Of a stretch of 64,000 nt of DNA, positions 34,202-42,693 are shown piece after piece. The translations under genes were made by a program, and so were the position numbers. The first letter of the stretch is position 1. Every line of letters starts with the position of its first letter. The stretch is from Aquabacterium humicola. Its GTDB lineage: Bacteria > Pseudomonadota > Gammaproteobacteria > Burkholderiales > Burkholderiaceae_C. The notes below the pieces were generated by a model. The model did no database searches. It had not been told where the DNA came from and worked only from the letters and a program-made list of their open reading frames with translations. The stretch spans positions 2,170,001 to 2,234,000 of the forward strand of contig NZ_JARGNB010000001.1 of assembly GCF_030167915.1 (NCBI RefSeq). The letters are read 5' to 3'.

Positions 34202-35479
34202 ATGAAGAGAGGCTTCCACACCATCATGTCGGCGCAGTTCTTCAGCTCGCTGGCGGACCAGGCCTTGCTGGTCGGCGCCATCGAGCTGCTGAAGTCGAAC
34301 CAGGCGCCGGCCTGGCAGATCCCGGCGCTGTCGCCGATGTTCGCGCTGTTCTACGTCGTGCTCGCGCCCTTCGTCGGCGCCTTCGCCGACGCGGTGCCCA
34401 AGGGCAAGGTGATGTTCGCGTCGAACGCGATCAAGATCATCGGCTGCCTGATGATGCTCTTCGGCACCCATCCGCTGCTGGCCTATGCGGTGGTCGGACT
34501 CGGCGCGGCCGCGTATTCGCCCGCCAAGTACGGCATCCTGACCGAGCTGCTGCCGCCGTCGCAGCTGGTCAAGGCCAACGGCTGGATGGAAGGGCTGACG
34601 ATCGCCTCGATCATCCTCGGCATCCTGCTCGGCGGCCAGCTCGTCGGCCCGAAGATCGCGCCGATGCTGCTCGGCTTCGACCTGCCGATGATCGACACCG
34701 GCATCGACACCGGGCCCGAGGCCGCGATCTCGACGCTGATCGTGCTGTACGTGATCGCCGCCGTCTTCAACCTCTACATCCCGCGCACCGAGGCGCCGCT
34801 GCAGCCGCTGTCGACCAACCCGGTCGAGCTGGTGCGCGACTTCTCGCAGTGCAACGCGCGGCTGTGGAGCGACAAGCTCGGCCAGATCTCGCTGGCGACG
34901 ACGACGATGTTCTGGGGCGTCGGCGGCAACCTGCGCATCATCGTCTTCCCGTGGGCCGCGGCGGCGCTGGGCTACACGACGACGCAGGCCTCGTCGCTGG
35001 CCGGCGTGGTCTCGGTCGGCGTGGCGATCGGCGCGGTGGTCGCGTCGATGCGCATGCGCCTGGACCGCGCGACCTCGGTGATCCCGCTGGGCATCGCGAT
35101 GGGCGTGTTCGTGATCGGCCTCAACGTCGTGCGCGACCTGTGGGTGGCGATCCCGTTCCTGACGCTGCTGGGCCTGGCCGGCGGCTTCCTAGTGGTGCCG
35201 ATGAACGCGCTGCTGCAGCACCGGGGCCACAACCTGATGGGCGCCGGCCGATCGATCGCCGTGCAGAACTTCAACGAGCAGGCCTGCATCCTCGGCCTCG
35301 GCGCGTTCTACACCGGCATGGTCAAGCTCGGCCTGTCGGCCTTCACCGCCATCGCGGTGTTCGGCCTCGTCGTCGCCGGCACGATGTGGCTGATCGGCCG
35401 CTGGCACAAGCGCAACTGCGTGACGCATCGCGACGAGGTCGAGCGGCTGCTGGCGATCGCGCGCACCGACAAGCACTAG
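34202..35479 (+). CDS. lplT: Lysophospholipid transporter LplT
   Basis: A 425-residue major-facilitator protein with about 12 membrane helices. It flips lysophospholipids inward across the inner membrane for re-acylation. The N-terminus GFHTIMSAQFFSSLADQALL is characteristic, as are AAYSPAKYGILTELLP and the C-terminal half with GGFLVVPMNALLQHRGH. In enterobacteria LplT works with the acyltransferase Aas; no such gene is adjacent here. The DMT transporter gene follows by one base, so the two are likely co-transcribed. Confidence 0.93.
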   Translation: MKRGFHTIMSAQFFSSLADQALLVGAIELLKSNQAPAWQIPALSPMFALFYVVLAPFVGAFADAVPKGKVMFASNAIKIIGCLMMLFGTHPLLAYAVVGLGAAAYSPAKYGILTELLPPSQLVKANGWMEGLTIASIILGILLGGQLVGPKIAPMLLGFDLPMIDTGIDTGPEAAISTLIVLYVIAAVFNLYIPRTEAPLQPLSTNPVELVRDFSQCNARLWSDKLGQISLATTTMFWGVGGNLRIIVFPWAAAALGYTTTQASSLAGVVSVGVAIGAVVASMRMRLDRATSVIPLGIAMGVFVIGLNVVRDLWVAIPFLTLLGLAGGFLVVPMNALLQHRGHNLMGAGRSIAVQNFNEQACILGLGAFYTGMVKLGLSAFTAIAVFGLVVAGTMWLIGRWHKRNCVTHRDEVERLLAIARTDKH

Positions 35480-35480
35480 C

Positions 35481-36377
35481 GTGGCGGGCGTCGCTTCTCC
35501 GGCCCGCGCCACCGACGCGCGGACGCTGGCGCCGCTGGCGCTGGTCTTCAACGCCTTCACCTGGGGCGTCTCGTGGTGGCCGTTCCGCCAGCTCGAAGGC
35601 GCCGGGCTGCATCCGCTGTGGCTGACGGCGATCACCTTCGGCGTCGCCGTCGCCGGGTTGCTGCTCGCGCGTCCGCGCGCGCTGGGCGAGGTGTTGCGCA
35701 CGCCGGCGCTGTGGACGCTGGTGCTCGCGGCCGGCACGACCAACGCCTGCTTCAACTGGGGCGTGACGATCGGCGACGTCGTGCGCGTGGTGCTGCTGTT
35801 CTACCTGATGCCGCTGTGGGCGGTGCTGCTGGCGCGGCCGCTGCTCGGCGAGCGCATCCACGCCGCCGCGGTGCTGCGCATCGTGCTGGCGCTGGTCGGC
35901 GCGGTGGTGGTGCTGTGGCCGAGGAACGGCACCGACCTCGCCGCCTTCACGCTGCCCGACGTGCTGGGCCTCGTCGGCGGCTTCAGCTTCGCGCTGAACA
36001 ACGTGATGCTGCGACGCGAAGCGAAGCGCAGCGAGCCGGCGCGCGCGCTGGCGATGTTCGGCGGCGGCATGCTGATCGCGCTGCTGCTGGCGCTGGTGCA
36101 GTGGCAGGCCGGCCGCATCGGGCCGCCGCCGGCCCCGGCGTTCGGCTGGGTCATCGGCACCGCGGCGCTGGCGGCGTGGTTCGTCGCGTCGAACCTGGCG
36201 CTGCAGTACGGCGCCGCGCGGCTGGCGGCCGCGACCACCGCGGTGATCATGCTGACCGAGGTGGTCTTCGCCAGCGCCTCCGCGCTGCTGCTGGGTGCCG
36301 GCGCGCTCGATGCGCGCACGGCGATCGGCGGCGCGCTGATCCTGTCTGCGGCGGCACTGGCGGCCCTGCGCCGCTGA
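35481..36377 (+). CDS. DMT/EamA-family transporter
   Basis: A 298-residue inner-membrane protein with about ten hydrophobic segments in two EamA repeats (about 12-145 and 155-298). Near the start FNAFTWGVSWWPFRQLEGAG and later GTTNACFNWGVTIGDVVRV are recognisable family features. EamA proteins export amino acids or other metabolites; the substrate is not predictable. GTG 35481 follows the lplT stop by one base. The gene is convergent with a response regulator gene. Confidence 0.88.
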   Translation: MAGVASPARATDARTLAPLALVFNAFTWGVSWWPFRQLEGAGLHPLWLTAITFGVAVAGLLLARPRALGEVLRTPALWTLVLAAGTTNACFNWGVTIGDVVRVVLLFYLMPLWAVLLARPLLGERIHAAAVLRIVLALVGAVVVLWPRNGTDLAAFTLPDVLGLVGGFSFALNNVMLRREAKRSEPARALAMFGGGMLIALLLALVQWQAGRIGPPPAPAFGWVIGTAALAAWFVASNLALQYGAARLAAATTAVIMLTEVVFASASALLLGAGALDARTAIGGALILSAAALAALRR

Positions 36378-36389
36378 TCCCGACTTCCG

Positions 36390-37325
36390 CTACTCGACCG
36401 CCGGCACCGGCAGCTCCGGCCCGCGGGTCAAGCCCTGCTGGCTGAGCCAGCGGTCCAGCGCCTCGAAGTCCAGCGGCTTGCCGAGGTGGATGTCGGCGCC
36501 GGCCAGCGTGCTGCGCACGCGGTCGACCGGATCGTGGAAGGCCGAAACGATGGCCAGCTGCGGCGCCTTGCCGCCCGGGTGCACATGGCGGTGCTTGATC
36601 TGCTGGCACAGCGCGAGGCCGTCGAGGTCGCTGTGCGGACCGAGGTCGATGTCGACGAAGACGAAGCCGAAGGCCTGCGTCGACAGCAGCTCCAGGGCGC
36701 GGCCGCTGTGGTGCGCCCATTCGGTGGACAGGCCGTAGCGCTGCAGCTGGCGGTCGAGGAAGTGCAGCGCGAGCTCGCTGTCGTCGACCAGCAGCGCCCT
36801 GCGCAGCGGCTGCGGCCGCAGCATCGCCTCGCGCCGGGCGCGCTGGCGCTCGGAGGCGACACGGCGCTCCTCGGGCGACAGCGGGATGGCGGCCTGCATC
36901 TGCTGCTCGTCGGCGGCGCGGCGCAGCGGGCTGGGCACCGCCTTGCCGATGGTCGTCGGCCGCGCATGCGAGGGCGTCGGCGCCAGCAGCGGCAGCGGGC
37001 CACTGCCGGGGTTGTCACGCAGCGCGACCAGCGCATCGAGCTCGCGCAGCACGTGCACCGGGTCGATCGGGCGCATCATCCAGCTGGCCGCGCCCTCGGG
37101 GCCCTGTGCGCCGACGAACACCGCGTCGGGGATGCGGCCCAGCGCCTGCAGCAGCTCGGGCACACCGGCCTGGTCGGCATCGGCGACGACGAAGCGCGCC
37201 TCGTCGACGTCCAGCACATGCGCGTAGTGCGGACTGCGCCGTGCGGAGAGGCGGAAGTAGGACGCCAGCGCATTGCGTTCGAAGGCGCTGAAGCCCAGCA
37301 ATGCAACCGGAATCGACGAGGACAT
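36390..37325 (-). CDS. Response regulator with C-terminal receiver domain
   Basis: A 311-residue protein. The C-terminal 125 residues are a receiver domain (LRRALLVDDSELALHFLDRQ; phosphoacceptor in FVFVDIDLG; LGKPLD carries the conserved Lys), with a small insertion after the phosphoacceptor strand (GPHSDLDG). The N-terminal 110 residues (PVALLGFSAFERNALASYFR onward) resemble a degenerate receiver without its acidic pocket, and the middle linker is proline/arginine-rich. There is no DNA-binding or enzymatic output. The role is unknown; it may act by protein contact. Confidence 0.82.
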   Translation of the reverse strand: MSSSIPVALLGFSAFERNALASYFRLSARRSPHYAHVLDVDEARFVVADADQAGVPELLQALGRIPDAVFVGAQGPEGAASWMMRPIDPVHVLRELDALVALRDNPGSGPLPLLAPTPSHARPTTIGKAVPSPLRRAADEQQMQAAIPLSPEERRVASERQRARREAMLRPQPLRRALLVDDSELALHFLDRQLQRYGLSTEWAHHSGRALELLSTQAFGFVFVDIDLGPHSDLDGLALCQQIKHRHVHPGGKAPQLAIVSAFHDPVDRVRSTLAGADIHLGKPLDFEALDRWLSQQGLTRGPELPVPAVE

Positions 37326-37468
37326 CGCTTGAAAGGATTCGACAGGATCGGCCAGGGGCGGCCATGGTCCGGGCGGACTCCCGGATCGTCAACCACGCGA
37401 GGCCGGCGAGCTAGGGATTAACATGCCCGGCCGACTGCGAAATGGCCATGCATAGGAGTGTGTCAGCA

Positions 37469-37960
37469 ATGTCTGAACAAAGCATCGGGGATTTTGAGGC
37501 CCAGACCATCGGCGGCAAGCGCGTCAAGCTGTCGACGTACAAAGGCAAGGTGCTGCTGATCGTCAACACCGCCAGCGCCTGCGGCTTCACCCCGCAATTC
37601 GGGGGGCTGGAGAAGCTGTGGGAGCGCTACAAGGACCGCGGCCTCGTCGTGCTCGGCTTCCCGAGCAACGAGTTCGGCGCGCAGGACCCCGGCAGCAACG
37701 GCGAGATCGCCTCGTTCTGCCAGCTGAACTACGGCGTGTCGTTCCCGATGATGAGCAAGATCGAGGTCAACGGCAGCAACGCCCACCCGCTGTACCAGTG
37801 GCTGACGAAGGAAGCGCCGGGCCTGCTGGGCACGCAGATGATCAAGTGGAACTTCACCAAGTTCCTGGTCGGCCGCGACGGCCAGGTGCTCAAGCGTTAT
37901 GCGCCGCAGGACGCGCCGGAGAAGCTGGCCGGCGACATCGAGGCCGCGCTGGCCGCCTGA
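37469..37960 (+). CDS. Glutathione peroxidase family protein
   Basis: A 163-residue thiol peroxidase that reduces hydroperoxides using glutathione or thioredoxin. The catalytic cysteine (not selenocysteine) is C38 in [12 protein letters not shown]; the usual Lys before Cys is Ala here. [20 protein letters not shown] is the second conserved block, where the Cys of the common FPCNQF motif is replaced by Ser. WNFTKFLV supplies the third conserved Trp-Asn. ATG 37469 is chosen, with AGGAG 11 bases upstream; starts at 37442 and 37448 would add 7-9 residues. The gene is alone and convergent with a Crp-type regulator gene. Confidence 0.9.
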   Translation: MSEQSIGDFEAQTIGGKRVKLSTYKGKVLLIVNTASACGFTPQFGGLEKLWERYKDRGLVVLGFPSNEFGAQDPGSNGEIASFCQLNYGVSFPMMSKIEVNGSNAHPLYQWLTKEAPGLLGTQMIKWNFTKFLVGRDGQVLKRYAPQDAPEKLAGDIEAALAA

Positions 37961-37967
37961 GCGGGTT

Positions 37968-38663
37968 TCAGGGTCGCAGGCGCACGCCGCCGTAGACGGT
38001 CTCGATGCGCCCCTGGGCGCCGAGCCGCCGAAGCCATTCGTTGACCGTCTGCCGCGACAGCCCGGCCAGCGCGGCGAGCTCGGCCTGCGTGGTGCGCAGC
38101 AGCACGCAGCCGTCGGCGTCCGGCGCCTCGGCACGGCCCGCGGCGCGCAGCTGCGCCAGCGCGAGCGACAGCCGCTCCGGCGCCGACTGCAGGCGCGACG
38201 CTTCCAGCAGCCGCAGCATGCCGTCGTGGCGCTGCGCGAACTCGCGCATCAGCGCGCGGCCGAAGCCGGGCAGGCCGTCCATCAGCAGGTCGTAGCCGGC
38301 ACGGCCGATCACGAACACCTGGCTCGCCTGCTGAGCGACCGCCTCGTAGCTGCTCGCGCTGCCGCCGGCGAAGGCGGCGAGGCCGAACAGCCGGTGGCGC
38401 GTGGCGAGCTCGATCGTCGACAGCGCACCGTCGACCCCCGCGAAGCGCAGCGCGAGCTCGCCGTCGATCACGCCATAGAGCGCGGTCGCCGGCGCGCCCT
38501 GCGCGAACAGCGTCGCGCCGGCGGCCAGGCGCCGCACGCGGCAGTGCGGCAGCGCGCGGCCCAGCACCGCGGCGGCGGCCACCGACTCGAGCCGCAGGTC
38601 CGGGAAGTTCGCGCCCAGCAGCGCGTGCAGCCGGACGTCGATCGAGGACGCCGCCGAAGCCAT
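37968..38663 (-). CDS. Crp/Fnr-family transcriptional regulator
   Basis: A 231-residue regulator with an N-terminal cyclic-nucleotide-binding-like beta-barrel (about 40-130: LAAGATLFAQGAPATALYGV, RLFGLAAFAGG) and a C-terminal winged helix (TTQAELAALAGLSRQTVNEW, about 190-210). The FNR iron-sulfur cysteines are absent, and the phosphate-binding cassette of CRP is not clear, so the ligand is unknown. It is divergent from the DUF2332 gene with 62 bases between starts. It may control that gene, but no dyad stands out. Confidence 0.88.
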   Translation of the reverse strand: MASAASSIDVRLHALLGANFPDLRLESVAAAAVLGRALPHCRVRRLAAGATLFAQGAPATALYGVIDGELALRFAGVDGALSTIELATRHRLFGLAAFAGGSASSYEAVAQQASQVFVIGRAGYDLLMDGLPGFGRALMREFAQRHDGMLRLLEASRLQSAPERLSLALAQLRAAGRAEAPDADGCVLLRTTQAELAALAGLSRQTVNEWLRRLGAQGRIETVYGGVRLRP

Positions 38664-38725
38664 GCGCCGATTGTCGGCTACCCGACAGAGACCGGTGGGT
38701 CTGCGGGCGTACGCTGCGGCGCACC

Positions 38726-39865
38726 ATGAACCCCTCGCCCTCCCTCACCGACCCCACCGCACCGGGCGCCGACCCGATGACGCTGCAGCGCCGGCGCGAC
38801 CAGTTCGAGCGTTTCGCGCGCACCGAATGCGGCGACGACCCGTTGTACGTCGTGCTGTGCCGGCTGCTGGCGGAACGGCCCGCGGCACTGGCGCTGCTCG
38901 ATGCCGCGCCGCGCACGCAGCAGCGGCCGAACCTGCTGCTGGCGGCGATCCACGAACGCGTGCTCGCCGGTGCCGGCGGTCGGCTGGCCGCCTGGTTTCC
39001 CAGCGCGCAAGGCGATCGTCCACCGGACGGGGCGCTGGCCGCGGCGCTCGACGAGTTCCTGCAGCGCGAGGCGCCCACGCTGGCCGCCCATTGCGCGACG
39101 AGGGCGACGCAGACCAACGAGGCCGGCCGCTGCGCGGTGCTGTGGCCGGCGCTGGCGCAGCTCGCGCGGGCGACCGGCGGCCGGCCGCTGGCGCTGCTGG
39201 ACTTCGGCTGCAGCGCCGGGCTGAACCTCGGCGTCGACCGTTATCGCTATCGGCACGGCACGGCCCCCTGGGGCGCGGTCGACGACCCCGCCGCCCCGCT
39301 GATCGACTGCCACCCGGTCGGCGGCATCGAACCGCCGGCGCTGCCGCCGGCGTGCATCGCCGAGCGCATCGGGATCGACCCCGCGCCGGTGGACCTGCAC
39401 GACGCCGATGCCACCCGCTGGCTGCAAGCCTGCCTGTGGCCGCACGACCGGCGCCGCCGCGAGCGCTTCGACGCCGCCGCGGCCATCGTGCGCGCGGCCG
39501 GCTGGCCGGTGCGGCGCGAGGCCGACTGCTTCGCGGCGATCGAGCCCTGGCTCGATGCGCTGCCGGCCGGCGTGCAGCCGGTGGTCTTCAACAGCTGGGT
39601 GCTGGCGTATTTCGAGCCGGCGGCGCTGCAACGGCATGTGGCCGCGATGCGCGAGCTGGTGCAGCGCCGCCGCATCGCGTGGCTGAGCGCCGAAGGGCCG
39701 GGGCTCGCGCTCGGCGACGCGCCGCCGCCCCCGCCGGCCGATGCGCTGGTCAGCGACGCCGAGCTCGCCAATGCGTCGTCGTGGTGGCTGACGCTGCCCG
39801 ACACCGGGCCGCGACTCGTCGCCCGCAGCCACCCACACGGGCGCTGGGCGGCCTGGACCGGGTGA
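38726..39865 (+). CDS. DUF2332-family protein
   Basis: A 379-residue soluble protein. Blocks typical of DUF2332 are QRPNLLLAAIHERVLAG, TRATQTNEAGRCAVLWPAL, LLDFGCSAGLNLGVDRYRYR, RIGIDPAPVDLHDADATRWL and VVFNSWVLAYF. The glycine-rich LDFGCSAGLNL block and a following acidic region look like a SAM-methyltransferase fold, so a methyltransferase role is possible but unproven. The first Met (38726) is used; ATG 38777 would remove a proline-rich tip. It stands alone between a Crp-type gene and an aminotransferase gene. Confidence 0.82.
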   Translation: MNPSPSLTDPTAPGADPMTLQRRRDQFERFARTECGDDPLYVVLCRLLAERPAALALLDAAPRTQQRPNLLLAAIHERVLAGAGGRLAAWFPSAQGDRPPDGALAAALDEFLQREAPTLAAHCATRATQTNEAGRCAVLWPALAQLARATGGRPLALLDFGCSAGLNLGVDRYRYRHGTAPWGAVDDPAAPLIDCHPVGGIEPPALPPACIAERIGIDPAPVDLHDADATRWLQACLWPHDRRRRERFDAAAAIVRAAGWPVRREADCFAAIEPWLDALPAGVQPVVFNSWVLAYFEPAALQRHVAAMRELVQRRRIAWLSAEGPGLALGDAPPPPPADALVSDAELANASSWWLTLPDTGPRLVARSHPHGRWAAWTG

Positions 39866-39938
39866 GGCTTTCGGTGACCTTTTCGGGGACAGGGCTTCGA
39901 TAATCCCCGGTTCCCGCAACGCCACCGAGACCTCGCGC

Positions 39939-41135
39939 ATGTTCCAGCACATCACGCCCTACGCCGGCGATCCGATCTTCGCGCTCGTCGACGCCTTCAA
40001 CGCCGACCCGCGGCCGCAGAAGGTCAACCTGTCGATCGGCATCTACTTCGACGAGGCGGGCCACCTGCCGGTGCTGGACAGCGTGCGCCGCGCCGAGGCG
40101 CAGATCGTCGCCGCCGACGGCCCCAAGCCCTACCTGGCGATGGAAGGCGATGCCGAGACGCGCCGCCAGGTGCAGAAGCTGCTGCTCGGCGACAACCATC
40201 CAGCGATCGCCGAGGGCCGCGTCGCGACGATCCAGAGCGTCGGTTCGTCCGGCGGACTGAAGGTCGGCGCCGACTTCCTGAAGACCTGGCTGCCCGAGGC
40301 GCAGGTGTGGGTCAGCGACCCGACCTGGGACAACCACCGCTCGATGTTCGAGGGCTCGGGCTTCAAGGTGAATACCTACCCGTATTACGACGCGACGACC
40401 GGCGGCGTGCGCTTCGACGCGATGCTCGACACCCTGCGCAGCCTGCCCGCGCGCAGCATCGTGCTGCTGCACGCCTGCTGCCACAACCCGACCGGCGTCG
40501 ACCTCAGCCACGCGCAATGGGACGCGCTGGTGCCGGTGCTGAAGGAGCGCGAGCTGCTGCCCTACCTGGACCTCGCCTACCAGGGCTTCGGCGACGGCAT
40601 CGCCGAGGATGCCTACGCGGTGCGCGCGCTGGCCGACGCCGGCCTCACCTTCTTCATCGCCAACTCGTTCTCCAAGAGCATGAGCGTCTACGGCGAGCGC
40701 TGCGGCGCGCTGTCGGCGATCTGCGCCGACAAGGCCGAGGCCGACCTGGTGATGGGCCAGCTGCGCTACACGGTGCGCCGCATCTACTCCAGCCCGCCGA
40801 TGCACAGCGCACGCATCGTCGCGCGCGTGCTGGGCGACCCCGAGCTGCGCGCGCAATGGGAAGGCGAGCTGGCCGCGATGCGCGAGCGCATCGCGGCGAT
40901 GCGCCGCGCGCTGCACGACCGCCTGGTGGCGCTGGTGCCGGGCCGCGACTTCGGCTACTTCCTCAGCCAGCGCGGCATGTTCAGCTACACCGGCCTGACG
41001 GCGCACCAAGTCGACCGGCTGCGCGAGGAGCACGCGGTCTACCTGATCCGCTCCGGCCGCATCTGCGTCGCGGGGCTGAACACCAGCAACGTCGAGCGCA
41101 CCGCGCAGGCGATGGCGGCGGTGCTGGCCGGCTGA
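39939..41135 (+). CDS. tyrB: Aromatic/aspartate aminotransferase (class I)
   Basis: A 398-residue PLP transaminase of the AspC/TyrB group, acting on aspartate, tyrosine and phenylalanine with 2-oxoglutarate. The PLP lysine is K246 in NSFSKSMSVYGERCGA. N183 (CHNPTG), D211 and Y214 (DLAYQGFGDG) hold the cofactor. Length equals E. coli TyrB (397). Aromatic versus aspartate preference is uncertain. The stop codon sits at the start of an 11-base tandem repeat. Confidence 0.92.
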   Translation: MFQHITPYAGDPIFALVDAFNADPRPQKVNLSIGIYFDEAGHLPVLDSVRRAEAQIVAADGPKPYLAMEGDAETRRQVQKLLLGDNHPAIAEGRVATIQSVGSSGGLKVGADFLKTWLPEAQVWVSDPTWDNHRSMFEGSGFKVNTYPYYDATTGGVRFDAMLDTLRSLPARSIVLLHACCHNPTGVDLSHAQWDALVPVLKERELLPYLDLAYQGFGDGIAEDAYAVRALADAGLTFFIANSFSKSMSVYGERCGALSAICADKAEADLVMGQLRYTVRRIYSSPPMHSARIVARVLGDPELRAQWEGELAAMRERIAAMRRALHDRLVALVPGRDFGYFLSQRGMFSYTGLTAHQVDRLREEHAVYLIRSGRICVAGLNTSNVERTAQAMAAVLAG

Positions 41136-41177
41136 TCGGCTGGCGATCGGCTGGCGATCGGCTGTCGATCGGCTGTC
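41134..41177. repeat. 11-base tandem repeat (four copies)
   Basis: The unit GATCGGCTGKC is repeated four times at 41134, 41145, 41156 and 41167 (two copies with G and two with T at the variable position), followed by a partial GATCG. The first copy overlaps the stop codon of the aminotransferase gene. This is a slippage-prone array, likely variable between strains. Confidence 0.9.
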
Positions 41178-41191
41178 GATCGAACCGGCCC

Positions 41192-41215
41192 GCAGGCGGC
41201 CCTGCGGCCGCCTGC
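41192..41215 (+). terminator. Hairpin after the aminotransferase gene (no T run)
   Basis: A perfect 9-base-pair stem (GCAGGCGGC at 41192-41200 with GCCGCCTGC at 41207-41215) and a 6-base loop. It could end or protect the aminotransferase mRNA, but there is no T run. Confidence 0.45.
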
Positions 41216-41272
41216 ATCCGATCGGGGGAGGCACGCGTATCCAGGTCTGGTCGGCGGAATGGTGGCGAAGCC

Positions 41273-41299
41273 TGTAAGGCTTTCGCCGTTGGCCGCGAC
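41273..41299 (+). promoter_or_regulatory. Candidate ECF-sigma promoter for the bufferin operon
   Basis: TGTAAGG (41273-41279), a 16-base spacer, and CGAC (41296-41299) resemble the -35 (GTAAC-like) and -10 (CGTC-like) elements of ECF-sigma promoters. In Caulobacter, bufferin genes are known to be under the ECF factor SigF. It lies about 80 bases before the ATG of the precursor gene. No sigma factor gene is in this cluster, so assignment rests on pattern alone. Confidence 0.35.
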
Positions 41300-41378
41300 A
41301 GACAGGCGCGATGACGGCACCGGCTTCTCCGGACCGACGCGCCGATCATTGTTCCCATCCACTGAAAGGAAGACAGAC

Positions 41379-41633
41379 ATGAAGCACCTCAAGTCCGGCA
41401 TGGCCATCGCGACCGCCGCCGCCGCGCTGTTCTCGATGGGCCTGGCCCCGACCACCGCCGCCGCCGCCGACGCGGGCGTCAAGTGCACCGGCACGAACAG
41501 CTGCAAGGGCACCAGCGAGTGCAAGACCGCCAGCAGCTCGTGCAAGGGCCAGAACAGCTGCAAGGGCCAGGGCTGGGTGACGGTCAAGTCGGCCAAGGAG
41601 TGCACCGACAAGGGCGGCAAGGTCGCCAAGTAA
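41379..41633 (+). CDS. bufA: Bufferin-type RiPP precursor (BufA2-like), Cys-rich secreted peptide
   Basis: An 84-residue precursor. Residues 1-30 form a cleavable signal peptide (KHLKSGMAIATAAAALFSMG, then an Ala run). The core has six cysteines (C36, C42, C48, C55, C61, C75), several in CKG triplets such as NSCKGTSEC and NSCKGQG, and ends WVTVKSAKECTDKGGK. In the known bufferin family, MNIO enzymes convert such cysteines to 5-thiooxazoles, giving a periplasmic copper-binding peptide. ATG 41379 has AAAGGA upstream. The gene heads a three-gene unit with the MNIO and DUF2063 genes. Metal specificity is inferred from the family. Confidence 0.85.
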   Translation: MKHLKSGMAIATAAAALFSMGLAPTTAAAADAGVKCTGTNSCKGTSECKTASSSCKGQNSCKGQGWVTVKSAKECTDKGGKVAK

Positions 41634-41662
41634 GCGGCCCCGCCGAGCGCCCTGAGCGCCTC

Positions 41663-41780
41663 GGCGTCCGGCGACCCCGCGTCGGGGCCGGACGCCGGGC
41701 GCCTGGCGCGTGCACCGCCCTCGGACATCGGCCGGCGGCGGTGCACGCTCCAGGAGCTTTCGCGAGGAGCTCGTTCCTGG
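41663..41780 (+). promoter_or_regulatory. Chain of hairpins between precursor and modifying enzyme genes
   Basis: Three strong stems follow the precursor stop: GGCGTCCGG (41663-41671)/CCGGACGCC (41688-41696), CGTGCACCGCC (41709-41719)/GGCGGTGCACG (41737-41747), and CCAGGA (41750-41755)/TCCTGG (41775-41780). In an operon where the substrate peptide is needed in large excess over its enzyme, such structure could protect the 3' end of the precursor message. That purpose is inference. Confidence 0.6.
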
Positions 41781-41790
41781 TGCCTTTCTT

Positions 41791-41824
41791 CACCCGGCCG
41801 CCGGCAACGGTGCCGGGTGCTTTT
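41791..41824 (+). terminator. Attenuator-like terminator within the bufferin operon
   Basis: Stem CACCCGGC (41791-41798) with GCCGGGTG (41812-41819), a 13-base loop, one C, then TTTT (41821-41824), ending 2 bases before the ATG of the MNIO gene. A short T run suggests partial termination, letting some transcripts read into bufB and bufC. Confidence 0.6.
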
Positions 41825-41826
41825 GC

Positions 41827-42693
41827 ATGGCGGACACGATGAGCGGCCCTTCCACCATCACCGGCTTCGGCCTCGGCCTGCGCACCGAGCACTACGCCGA
41901 CTTCCAGTCCGGCACGCCGCCGGCGGTCGACTGGCTCGAGATCATCAGCGAGAACTACCTCGTGCCCGGCGGCCGGCCGCTGGCGCACCTGGAGCGCATC
42001 CGCCGCGATTTCCCCGTGGTCATGCACGGCGTCTCGATGTCGATCGGCGGCACCGATCCGCTGGACCGCGGCTACCTGCGCGAGCTGAAGGCACTGGCCG
42101 CCAGGGTCGAGCCGGCCTGGCTGTCCGACCACCTGTGCTGGACCGGCGTCGATGGCCGCAACCTGCACGACCTGCTGCCGCTGCCGATGAACGAGGTTGC
42201 GCTGCGCCACGTGGTCGCGCGCATCGACGAAGTGCAGGAGATCCTCGGCCGCCGGATCGCCATCGAGAACCTGTCGAGCTACGTGCGCTTCGCATCCGAC
42301 GAGATGCGCGAGTACGAGTTCGTCGCCGAGCTGCTCAGGCGCTGCGACTGCCGGCTGCTGCTCGACGTCAACAACGTCTTCGTCTCCAGCGTCAACCACG
42401 GCTTCGATGCGCGCGCCTACATCGACGCGATGCCGGCCGATCGCGTGCTGCAGATCCACCTGGCCGGCCATTCGCGCCAGGGCGACGTGCTGATCGACAC
42501 CCATGACGCGCCGGTGTGCGCGGAGGTCTGGGACCTCTACCGCTACACGCTGCAGCGCCTGGGCTTCAAGCCGACGATGATCGAACGCGACGACCACATC
42601 CCGCCGCTGCCGGAGCTGCTGGCCGAGCTGGACATCGCGCGGCAGATCGCGGCCGCGGTGGTCGCCGAGGCCGCGGCGGGAGTACCCGCATGA
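41827..42693 (+). CDS. bufB: MNIO (DUF692) multinuclear iron oxidase, bufferin-modifying
   Basis: A 288-residue TIM-barrel enzyme of the multinuclear non-haem iron-dependent oxidase family. Conserved metal-site blocks are visible: [11 protein letters not shown] near residue 13, EIISENYL (38-45), HGVSMSIGG (67-75), SDHLCW (100-105), IENLSSY (146-152), [15 protein letters not shown] (177-191), IHLAGH (210-215) and DTHDAPV (224-230). Family members oxidise cysteine residues in partner peptides to heterocycles. Start at ATG 41827 (alternative 41839). Its stop overlaps the start of the DUF2063 gene (ATGA), typical of enzyme-partner coupling. Confidence 0.92.
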   Translation: MADTMSGPSTITGFGLGLRTEHYADFQSGTPPAVDWLEIISENYLVPGGRPLAHLERIRRDFPVVMHGVSMSIGGTDPLDRGYLRELKALAARVEPAWLSDHLCWTGVDGRNLHDLLPLPMNEVALRHVVARIDEVQEILGRRIAIENLSSYVRFASDEMREYEFVAELLRRCDCRLLLDVNNVFVSSVNHGFDARAYIDAMPADRVLQIHLAGHSRQGDVLIDTHDAPVCAEVWDLYRYTLQRLGFKPTMIERDDHIPPLPELLAELDIARQIAAAVVAEAAAGVPA

